Shown here: piece by piece, positions 1 through 6,828 of the stretch | Layout: each line of letters opens with the position of its first letter | Position numbering within the stretch: position 1 is the first letter of the stretch | Origin: Candidatus Latescibacterota bacterium | Lineage (GTDB): Bacteria > Latescibacterota > UBA2968 > UBA8231 | NCBI GenBank assembly: GCA_022827165.1 | Contig: JAJDTN010000383.1 | Span: 1 to 15,360 of the forward strand | Direction of reading: 5' to 3' | DNA: 15,360 bases | Notes under the pieces: model-generated | Databases searched by the model: none | Seen by the model: only the letters and a program-made list of their open reading frames with translations | Told to the model about the DNA's origin: nothing | Translations under genes and position numbers: made by a program

Positions 1-2
1 TC

Positions 3-2696
3 ACGCTCCTTCCGCAGATGGAGGCGGTCGTCGTCGAGGCCGCGGCGCCGGCGGTGGACGTCACCCGGAGCGGGCCGGCCACGCGCCTGCCCGAGGAGGC
101 CGTGGGGGAGCTGCCCAACAACGGCCGCAACTTCCTCGACCTGACGCTGCTGACCCCGGGGGCGGCGATCGTCCAGGGGCCCGACGGAGACGAGCTGAGC
201 ATCGCCGGCCAGCGGGGCATCCACAACAACATCTCCGTCGACGGCGCCGACTTCAACAACCCCTTCTTCGGCGAGCAGCGCGGCGGCCAGCGCCCGGCCT
301 TCACCTTCAATCTGGACGCGGTCCGGGAGATGGTCGTCGTCCCCCAGGGGGCCAACGCCGAGTTCGGCCGCTCCAGCGGCGGCTTCGTCAACGTCATCAC
401 CAAGTCCGGCGGCAACGACCTGGGCGGCTCCCTGCACCTCTTCGGCAAGAGCTCGGCCCTGTCGGGCACGGCGAGGCACGACGGCCTGGAGCGGGAGCCG
501 GACTTCGGCCAGGGCCAGTTCGGATTCACCCTCGGGGGGCCTCTGAAGAGGGACCGCGCCTTCTTCTTCGCCGCCTACGACCAGCAGGTCCTGCGGGATA
601 CGCGCCAGGCCGGCGCCGGGCGCATCGACCCCCGGTTGCGCGCCTTCATGGACTCGGGCTTCGACGGCGCCCTCGCCGGCGACTACGGCCCCATCGACCG
701 CACCGACGACGCCCGCGCCCTCCTCGCCAAGGTCGACTGGCACCTCTCCCACCGCCACTACGCCACCCTCAAGTACAACTACACCTGGTCCGAGCAGGTG
801 AACGGCACCTTCGATGTCGACTCCTGGGCGCGCAGCGCCAACGCCGTGGAGAGGGACTGGTCCCACGCCTTCAACGGCAGCCTGGTCTCGCTGCTGCCGG
901 CGGCGGCGACCAACGAGTTCCGCTTCCAGCTCTCCCGCGAGGACCGGCCGCGGCCCTACCGGGGGCCGGACAACCCGCGCACCGGGCGGCCCTTCCCGGA
1001 CACGGCCATGGACTTCGAACACGGCTACCGCTTCGGGATGCCCTACTTCATCCCCGTGGAGTACTACGACACTCGCGTACAACTGCTGAACAACGTCTCT
1101 ATCGTCCGGGGTGATCACCTGATCAAGGCGGGGATCGAGTGGAACCGGGTCGAGTCGGTGCAGACCTTCATCGGCTTCGCCAACGGCCGCTACATCTTCA
1201 GTTCGGTGGACGGCTTCCTGAACTTCGCCGACCAGGGCAACGGCTACGTGGAGTGCTCCGACGGCAGTGCGGGCGCAGACGGGGCCTGCCCCGCGGGCAC
1301 CGAGATCACGGGCCCCGTCCTGGTCTACCTGCAGCAGTCCGGCGTCGGCGGCCTCACCGTGGAGCAGGCCGGCACCCAGCGGATCCCCCAGCACGAGGTC
1401 GCCCTCTTCGTGCAGGACAGCTGGAAGGCCGCGGACCGGCTCACCGTCGACTGCGGCCTGCGCTGGGAGGCGCAGATCCAGCCCGGTCCGATCACCGATC
1501 CGGAAGACGTGCTCTTCTCCGAGTTCATCGGCCGCGCAGTGACCAACGAGACCGGGAGCTACGAGTTCCCCTCCGACGGCCGCATCCCCTCCGACCTGGA
1601 CATGCTCCAGCCGCGCCTGGGCGTGGCCTGGGACGTGCACGGGGACAGCCGGACCCTGGTGCGCGCCAGCGCCGGCATCTACCACGCCCGCATCCCCGGT
1701 CTCAACCTGGCCAGCTCGCGCTCGACCAACGGCTCCCGCGGGCAGTCGATCTTCCGCTCCAGCGCCCTGACGCCGGTCCTGGGGCCGCCGCCGCCCTTCG
1801 GCGAGCTGCTGCCCTCGCCCGCCGGCGATCCCTTCCGCCCCAACATCTACGTCTTCCACCGCGACTTCGAGAATCCGCGCACCCTCAGCGCCCATGTGGG
1901 GCTCGAACGCGAGCTGCACGCCTCAGGCCTTGTGGCCTCCGTCGGCTACACCCATGCCCGCGCCGACCACCTGACACGCTTCGTCAACCACAACGACGCC
2001 GTCTTCGGCTCCCCCTGGTCCGCGGGACTGGGGGCCGACGGCGGCAACGGCCTCGGCGACCTCACCGTGGTGGAGAGCACGGCGCGCTCGCGCTACCACG
2101 GCCTCGGCCTCGGCCTGCGGCGCACGGCGGGGGAGGGGATGCGGTTCCAGGTCAACTACACCCTCTCGTGGGACAAGTCCGACGACGACAACGAGCGCGA
2201 CCCCTTCACCTTCCGCTACGTCGACCCGACGCGGCTGGAGCGCGAGTGGGGCTGGTCCGACCGCGACCAGCGCCACCGCCTCAACGCCTGGGCCCTGGCG
2301 CCGCTGCCCGGCGGGTTCCTCGTCAACCACCGCCTGAGCTGGTACTCGGCGCAGCCCGTCTCCGAGGCCTGCGGCGACGACAACCGCGGCCTGGGGCGGG
2401 CGGCGGTCAACCCCTGGGGCGCCCTCTCCGACCGCATCTGCGGCGACGGCACCATCCTCCGGCGCAACACCCTGCGCAAGGAGCGGGGGTTCTTCTCGTG
2501 GGACGTGCGCCTGACGCGGCCCATCCCGTTGGCAGACGGACGCCTGGAGGCGATCGTCGAGGTCTTCAACCTCCTCGACACCGACAACTACCGCGAGCCG
2601 TCGAGCGCCGGCCTGCTCTTCAACTTCGACGGCACCGTGCAGTCGGGCCTGGGGGATCCCCGCGAGGTGCAGCTCGGCCTGCGCTGCGCCTGGTAG
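3..2696 (+). CDS. TonB-dependent receptor (5'-truncated), Oar/acidobacterial type
   Basis: This is an outer-membrane receptor that would import a substrate into the periplasm using TonB energy. The frame is open to the left edge, so the gene starts upstream; the ATG at 18 is probably internal. The missing N-terminus would hold the signal peptide and, in this family, usually a carboxypeptidase-regulatory-like domain. What remains begins with the linker before the plug (residues rich in VVVEAAAP), then the plug motif LPNNGRNFLDLTLLTPGA and GGFVNVITKSGGN. A long run of alternating aromatic barrel strands follows, and the protein ends in Trp, as expected for BAM-inserted barrels. Two cysteine pairs lie in likely extracellular loops (ECSDG...GACP and SEACGDD...RICGDG). 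The next gene, a nucleoside transporter, starts one base after the stop, which suggests a shared substrate. The family call is secure; the substrate is inferred. Confidence 0.93.
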   Translation, partial: TLLPQMEAVVVEAAAPAVDVTRSGPATRLPEEAVGELPNNGRNFLDLTLLTPGAAIVQGPDGDELSIAGQRGIHNNISVDGADFNNPFFGEQRGGQRPAFTFNLDAVREMVVVPQGANAEFGRSSGGFVNVITKSGGNDLGGSLHLFGKSSALSGTARHDGLEREPDFGQGQFGFTLGGPLKRDRAFFFAAYDQQVLRDTRQAGAGRIDPRLRAFMDSGFDGALAGDYGPIDRTDDARALLAKVDWHLSHRHYATLKYNYTWSEQVNGTFDVDSWARSANAVERDWSHAFNGSLVSLLPAAATNEFRFQLSREDRPRPYRGPDNPRTGRPFPDTAMDFEHGYRFGMPYFIPVEYYDTRVQLLNNVSIVRGDHLIKAGIEWNRVESVQTFIGFANGRYIFSSVDGFLNFADQGNGYVECSDGSAGADGACPAGTEITGPVLVYLQQSGVGGLTVEQAGTQRIPQHEVALFVQDSWKAADRLTVDCGLRWEAQIQPGPITDPEDVLFSEFIGRAVTNETGSYEFPSDGRIPSDLDMLQPRLGVAWDVHGDSRTLVRASAGIYHARIPGLNLASSRSTNGSRGQSIFRSSALTPVLGPPPPFGELLPSPAGDPFRPNIYVFHRDFENPRTLSAHVGLERELHASGLVASVGYTHARADHLTRFVNHNDAVFGSPWSAGLGADGGNGLGDLTVVESTARSRYHGLGLGLRRTAGEGMRFQVNYTLSWDKSDDDNERDPFTFRYVDPTRLEREWGWSDRDQRHRLNAWALAPLPGGFLVNHRLSWYSAQPVSEACGDDNRGLGRAAVNPWGALSDRICGDGTILRRNTLRKERGFFSWDVRLTRPIPLADGRLEAIVEVFNLLDTDNYREPSSAGLLFNFDGTVQSGLGDPREVQLGLRCAW

Positions 2697-2697
2697 C

Positions 2698-3933
2698 GTG
2701 GAACGTCTCGTCAGCCTCCTCGGCCTGCTGGCGATGGTCGCCCTGGCCTTCGCCTTGAGCGCCGACCGCCGCCGCGTCGACCTGCGCCTGGTGGCGGCCG
2801 GGGTGGGGCTGCAGTTCGTCCTGGCCCTGCTCGTGCTCAAGACGGGGCCGGGACAGGTCCTCTTCGCCCACGCCGGCGCCTTCTTCACCGGCCTCCTCGG
2901 CTACGTCGACTTCGGCTCCCGCTTCGTCTTCGGCGACGCCTTCGAGGACCACTTCTTCGCCTTCAAGGTCCTGCCCACGATCATCTTTTTCTCCGCCCTC
3001 ATGAGCGTCCTCTACCACCTCGGCGTGATGCCGCCGGTGGTGGCGGGCTTCGCCTGGGTCATGCGCCGCAGCCTGCGCACCTCCGGTGCCGAGAGCCTGG
3101 CGGCGGCGGCCAACATCTTCGTGGGCCAGACCGAGGCGCCCCTGGTGGTGCGGCCCTACGTGGCCGCCATGACCCGCTCCGAGCTGACGGCTCTCATGGT
3201 GGGCGGCTTCGCCACCGTCGCCGGCGCCGTGCTGGCCGCCTTCGTGGGCCTGGGGATCGACGCCGCGCACCTGCTGGCGGCCTCGGTGATCTCGGCCCCG
3301 GCGGCGCTCATGGCCGCCAAGGTGATGGAGCCGGAGGTGGAGACGCCGGAGACCCTGGGGCGGGCGGCGGTCCGGGTGGAGGGCACCGCCGACAACGTGG
3401 TGGAGGCGGCGGCCAACGGCACCCTGGACGGCCTGCGGCTGGCCCTCAACGTGGCGGCCATGCTCATCGCCGCCCTGGGGCTGATCGCCCTCCTCGACGG
3501 CGCCCTGGGCTGGGCGGGCCGGGGCGCGGGCTGGGTCCTCGGCCTGGAGGGGATGGAGTGGTCCCTGTCGGCGGCCCTGGGCTACCTCTTCGCCCCCTTC
3601 GCCTGGCTCCTGGGCATCGAGGCCGCCGACTGCCTGCGCGCCGGCGAGCTGCTGGGCAAGAAGATGGTGGCCAACGAGTTCGTCTCCTACGTACAGTTGA
3701 GCCAGTGGATGCAGCCCGGCTCGGGAGTGGAGCTGAGCCAGCGCTCGGTGGTCATCCTGACCTACGCCCTGTGCGGCTTCGCCAACTTCAGCAGCATCGG
3801 CATCCAGATCGGCGGCATCGGCGGCATCGCCCCGGAGCGAAGGGGCGACCTGGCGCGCCTCGGCTTCCGCGCCATGCTCGGCGGCACCCTGGCCTGCTTC
3901 ATGACCGCCTGCGTGGCGGGCATCCTGCTGTAG
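2698..3933 (+). CDS. Concentrative nucleoside transporter (CNT/NupC family)
   Basis: This is an inner-membrane cation-coupled nucleoside symporter of 411 residues, normal for bacterial CNTs. The hallmark motifs are all present: GQTEAPL at residues 143-149, NEF at 326-328, and YALCGFANFSSIG from 356. By analogy with the Vibrio cholerae CNT structure, Q144, T145 and E146 would contact the base, and E327, N363 and S366 the ribose. The 36-residue spacing from E327 to N363 matches the E332-N368 spacing I recall for that protein. The GTG start at 2698 lies one base after the receptor stop (TAG-C-GTG) and has no clear Shine-Dalgarno site, so translation is probably coupled. Starting here keeps a complete first helix. 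The specific nucleoside cannot be read from the sequence. Confidence 0.95.
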   Translation: MERLVSLLGLLAMVALAFALSADRRRVDLRLVAAGVGLQFVLALLVLKTGPGQVLFAHAGAFFTGLLGYVDFGSRFVFGDAFEDHFFAFKVLPTIIFFSALMSVLYHLGVMPPVVAGFAWVMRRSLRTSGAESLAAAANIFVGQTEAPLVVRPYVAAMTRSELTALMVGGFATVAGAVLAAFVGLGIDAAHLLAASVISAPAALMAAKVMEPEVETPETLGRAAVRVEGTADNVVEAAANGTLDGLRLALNVAAMLIAALGLIALLDGALGWAGRGAGWVLGLEGMEWSLSAALGYLFAPFAWLLGIEAADCLRAGELLGKKMVANEFVSYVQLSQWMQPGSGVELSQRSVVILTYALCGFANFSSIGIQIGGIGGIAPERRGDLARLGFRAMLGGTLACFMTACVAGILL

Positions 3934-3944
3934 GAGGGACTGTC

Positions 3945-4625
3945 ATGGATCGACCACCAGACCCCGCGGCCCGTACCGCGGGCTGGCTGCTCCTGATCAC
4001 CGCCGCCGCCAGCGTCCTGGCGGTCATCGGCCGGGTCGGGGCCACCGAGCTGGCGCCGCTGCACCAGTCGCTGGCCGCCATCAGCGACAGGCGCGGGCTC
4101 TACGGGATCGGCGGCGCGGCGCGGTTGCTCTCCGGGTGCGCGCTGTATGCGGCGGCATGGTCCTTGTTGCGGACCTGGATCATGCGCCGCGGACTCGGCT
4201 CACGGCCGGTACCCGTGCTGCTGGCGACCTCCGGAGCGGCCACCGCCATCTCCGGCGCATCGGCGGTCGCCCTGGCAGCCACCGCGCCGCAGGCCGACTT
4301 CCTGGGCTACCTGGACTGGTCGCATCCCGCGATCATGTTGATGCACATCACCTGGATCACCGGCAAGGCCGGGTTCAGCCTGGCCGGTCTGGCGCTGCTG
4401 GCGGCGGGGCACCGGCAGTGGCGCGCCGGGGGCTTCCTGCAACCGATCGCCCCGGTCTCGGCGATCATCGGCGCCGGCATGCAGCTGATCTGGGTCGAGG
4501 CCGCGGTGGCGGCCCACTACCTCGCCGGGCCCGCCTTCGTGTTGTGGCTGGCGGCCATCGGCGTGCTGCTGGTGACCGGCCGCGTGGAACAGCGGTTCAC
4601 CGTCCTGGCCGAGGAGGAGGACTGA
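3945..4625 (+). CDS. Six-helix integral membrane protein, function unknown
   Basis: I do not recognise a named family with certainty; the layout loosely resembles DUF4386-type membrane proteins. The 226-residue product has about six hydrophobic segments, near residues 13-30, 54-75, 89-113, 136-154, 168-190 and 193-211. The tail is short and acidic (EEED). The ATG at 3945 is chosen because GGAGGG at 3933-3938 sits six bases upstream and overlaps the stop of the transporter; the frame is open further upstream but runs inside the transporter gene. The gap to the transporter is 11 nt and to the next gene 4 nt, so the three are almost certainly co-transcribed. A helper role for the transporter or for the exported protein downstream is possible but unsupported by any motif. 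Confidence 0.8.
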   Translation: MDRPPDPAARTAGWLLLITAAASVLAVIGRVGATELAPLHQSLAAISDRRGLYGIGGAARLLSGCALYAAAWSLLRTWIMRRGLGSRPVPVLLATSGAATAISGASAVALAATAPQADFLGYLDWSHPAIMLMHITWITGKAGFSLAGLALLAAGHRQWRAGGFLQPIAPVSAIIGAGMQLIWVEAAVAAHYLAGPAFVLWLAAIGVLLVTGRVEQRFTVLAEEED

Positions 4626-4629
4626 GAAA

Positions 4630-5931
4630 ATGGAGACCTCGATGACCACTGATCGCCGCACCTTTCTGGGCCATCTCTTCGCCGCCGGCTATGGGCTGGG
4701 AAGCGTCTCGCTCCTGCGCGCCCAGGAGCTGGACCCGCCCGGAGGGGAGGTTCGCAAGAAGATCGCCTTCCTCGGCACGGAGGTGCGTACCCACTCCCAC
4801 GCCCAGCACTTTCTCGACCGCCTGGCCATGGGTTACGGGTGGGGCGGGCACTGGGAGGGTCCGCGCCTCGAGATCGCCTCGGTCTACATCGACCAGTTTC
4901 CGGAGGGAGACCTGGGGCGGCAGCGGGTCGAGAAGTACGGGCTGAGACTCTATCCCGGCATCGAGGAGGCCCTCACCCTCGGCACCGGCCAGCTCGCCGT
5001 CGACGGGGTGGTGATCATCGCCGAACACGGAAAGTACCCCAACAACGAGAAGGGCCAGAGACTCTACCCGCGCTACCAGTGGTTCAAGGAGTGCGTCAAG
5101 GTCTTCGAGCAGTCCGGCCGGTCGGTGCCCGTCTTCAACGACAAGCACCTCTCCACCGACTGGGAGGAGTGCGTCGAGATGGTGGCGGACTCGAAGCGCC
5201 TCGGGTTTCCATTCTTCGCGGGCTCCTCCCTTCCGGTGACGCGCCGCCTGCCCTCGATCGACATGCCCCACGGGGCTCCTCTCGAGGAGAGCGTCTGCGT
5301 CGCCTACGGCGGCGTCGACAGCTACGACATCCACGCCCTGGAGACGGCGCAGTGCATGTCGGAACGGCGCCAGGGCGGCGAAGTCGGCATCGAGCGCGTG
5401 TTGGCCCTCCGCGATCAGGAGATGTGGGACCACGTCTTTCGCAGCGACCGGGCCGGCACCCGCCGCCTCATCGAGTCCGCGTTGACTCGCAGCCACAATC
5501 TCCCCGTGAGCGGCGGCTACTACACCGACCGCATCACCTGCGAGTGGGCCCGCGAGCAGTTCGGCCGGGCCATCGGCTACTTCATCGACCACCGCGACGG
5601 TTTCCGCACCTCCATGTTTCTGGTCGGCATCCAGGACTTCAACTATGCCGGGCTACGCGCCGACAATGGTGAAATCGTCTCGACCCAGATGTACCTTCCC
5701 ATGCCCGGCCACGGCTCCTCCACGGCCGACTTCTTTCACCCCCTGGTGCGCCATATCGAGGAGACCGTCCTTACCGGACGGGTCCCGTACCCCGCCGAAC
5801 GCACCCTCCTCACCTCCGGCATGGTCATCGCCGGAGTGGAGAGTCTGCACCGGGGCGGCGTGCCGATCGACACCCCGGAGATGGCGGTGCGCTACACGGT
5901 GGGCCCGGAGTCGACCTACTGGCGGGACTGA
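4630..5931 (+). CDS. Tat-exported conserved protein of unknown function
   Basis: The N-terminus carries a twin-arginine signal (DRRTFLG, R9-R10) followed by a hydrophobic stretch to about residue 29, so the 433-residue protein is probably exported folded. The mature part begins with KKIAFLGTEV, a strand-turn pattern like the N-terminal Rossmann strand of Gfo/Idh-type oxidoreductases. Conserved-looking polar patches follow: EHGKYPNN (E132, H133), FNDKHLS (170-176), GSSLPVT (198-204) and YGGVDSYDIHALET from 226. From memory, proteins with these patches are common and uncharacterised in Planctomycetota and relatives. No catalytic activity can be assigned. The start at 4630 has GAGGAGGAGG at 4611-4620 upstream; an in-frame ATG at 4642 would also keep the Tat motif. 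The gene closes the tightly packed first block. Confidence 0.85.
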   Translation: METSMTTDRRTFLGHLFAAGYGLGSVSLLRAQELDPPGGEVRKKIAFLGTEVRTHSHAQHFLDRLAMGYGWGGHWEGPRLEIASVYIDQFPEGDLGRQRVEKYGLRLYPGIEEALTLGTGQLAVDGVVIIAEHGKYPNNEKGQRLYPRYQWFKECVKVFEQSGRSVPVFNDKHLSTDWEECVEMVADSKRLGFPFFAGSSLPVTRRLPSIDMPHGAPLEESVCVAYGGVDSYDIHALETAQCMSERRQGGEVGIERVLALRDQEMWDHVFRSDRAGTRRLIESALTRSHNLPVSGGYYTDRITCEWAREQFGRAIGYFIDHRDGFRTSMFLVGIQDFNYAGLRADNGEIVSTQMYLPMPGHGSSTADFFHPLVRHIEETVLTGRVPYPAERTLLTSGMVIAGVESLHRGGVPIDTPEMAVRYTVGPESTYWRD

Positions 5932-6030
5932 GGGATCTTGAGAAGAACCTTGTCCAGCATCTTGAAGAGCATAGCCAGGCATCACGAAATGAGCGTCGAG
6001 GAACTACTGGAAGTGGTGGGAGCATAGCCG
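5932..6030. other. Low-GC intergenic stretch between metabolic block and accessory cassette
   Basis: By hand count 52 of 99 bases are G or C, against clearly more than 70% in neighbouring genes. The 10-mer GAGCATAGCC occurs twice, at 5967-5976 and 6020-6029. I see no convincing terminator hairpin and no strong -35/-10 pair. The stretch holds the mini-ORF listed separately. It marks the left border of a segment with different base use. Confidence 0.55.
5938..6027 (+). CDS. 29-residue mini-ORF, possible leader peptide or gene remnant
   Basis: A TTG-initiated frame ends in TAG three bases before the start proposed for the sulfotransferase. The C-terminal half (MSVEELLEVVGA) reads like a natural amphipathic helix, and the codons include AGA, AGG, ATA and CTA, which the GC-rich neighbours avoid. 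It is in frame with the preceding gene after that gene's TGA. No ribosome-binding site is evident for the TTG; an internal ATG at 5989 would give only 12 residues. It could be a leader peptide, the tail of a displaced gene, or chance. Coding status is unproven. Confidence 0.25.
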   Translation: MRRTLSSILKSIARHHEMSVEELLEVVGA

Positions 6031-6828
6031 TTGAAGTGTCCAAGGGGTCCTTGCCGTCCCGCGCCTCGCGTGAAGGCGTTCTGCGTCGGCCAGGCGAAAT
6101 CGGGCACTGCCTCGATAGCAGGACTGTTGTCCGCCAACTACCGCGTGGCCCATGAACCCGAGCGGGCGGCAACGCTCGACCTGATCCTCCGACACGCGCA
6201 CGGTGAACTCTCGGACACGGCCGTCCGGGAGCACCTTCGGGTGCGGGATGCCCGGCTCGACCTGGAATACGACGTGGCCTGGGCAAACCAGTTCCTCATC
6301 CGGCACTTGGTGGACGTCTTTCCCGCGGTGGGATTCATCGTGCTGATTCGAGACTGCTACACGTGGCTGCAGTCGATCACGAGCCATCTCGCCGTCCGCG
6401 ACGTGCCTTCTGACGTGACCGGGTTCCTGAAGTGGTGGTTCAAGCCGGACCGGTATCCGCACGGCCCCGCCGACCGCGTCCTCGCGGACCGTGGCCTGTT
6501 CTCGGTATCGGCCTACCTGCACGCGTGGAACGGGCATGTCGATTCCTGCATTGGGTCGATTCCGCCGGAACGGCGGTTGGTGCTGCGGACCAACGAACTC
6601 GGCGCCTCCCATCAACGTCTGGCCGGCTTTCTGGGAATCCCCGTCAACTCTCTCGACGTGGCCCGGGGTCACCGCAACCGCGGTGCCTCGGCGGAACCAC
6701 TTGCATCTGTCGTGGCGCCCGGGTACATCGACGAGATGGTCCACTCGATCTGCGGGGCCAACATGGCGCGCTACTTTCCCTCGATTGGAGACAGGCTGCC
6801 TCGACCATGGATGGAAGCGCCGCACTGA
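6031..6828 (+). CDS. PAPS-dependent sulfotransferase-family protein
   Basis: This protein would transfer sulfate from PAPS to an unknown acceptor. The 5'-phosphosulfate loop is VGQAKSGTAS (G20 to about T26), and the 3'-phosphate site has the expected R-x7-S spacing in LIRDCYTWLQS (R107, S115). The C-terminus has the GANMARYFP type of ending seen in stand-alone bacterial sulfotransferases. Length is 265 residues from the TTG at 6031, which has GGGAG at 6018-6022 upstream. A GTG at 6070 is an alternative and would begin VKAFCVGQAKSGT, a very family-like N-terminus, but it lacks a Shine-Dalgarno site. The 3' end overlaps the following ATPase gene by 22 nt. Third codon positions are less GC-biased than in the flanking metabolic genes. 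The acceptor is unknown. Confidence 0.82.
   Translation: MKCPRGPCRPAPRVKAFCVGQAKSGTASIAGLLSANYRVAHEPERAATLDLILRHAHGELSDTAVREHLRVRDARLDLEYDVAWANQFLIRHLVDVFPAVGFIVLIRDCYTWLQSITSHLAVRDVPSDVTGFLKWWFKPDRYPHGPADRVLADRGLFSVSAYLHAWNGHVDSCIGSIPPERRLVLRTNELGASHQRLAGFLGIPVNSLDVARGHRNRGASAEPLASVVAPGYIDEMVHSICGANMARYFPSIGDRLPRPWMEAPH

Noticed and set aside
1139..2758. A 539-residue open frame overlapping the TonB receptor on the same strand
   Set aside because: It is full of arginine and proline from GC-rich codons read out of frame and has no domain pattern; the receptor frame has clear motifs.
5932..6030. Attachment site or insertion-sequence end at the left border of the low-GC segment
   Set aside because: The repeated 10-mer is short, both copies are on the same side, and no matching copy was noticed near 9661.
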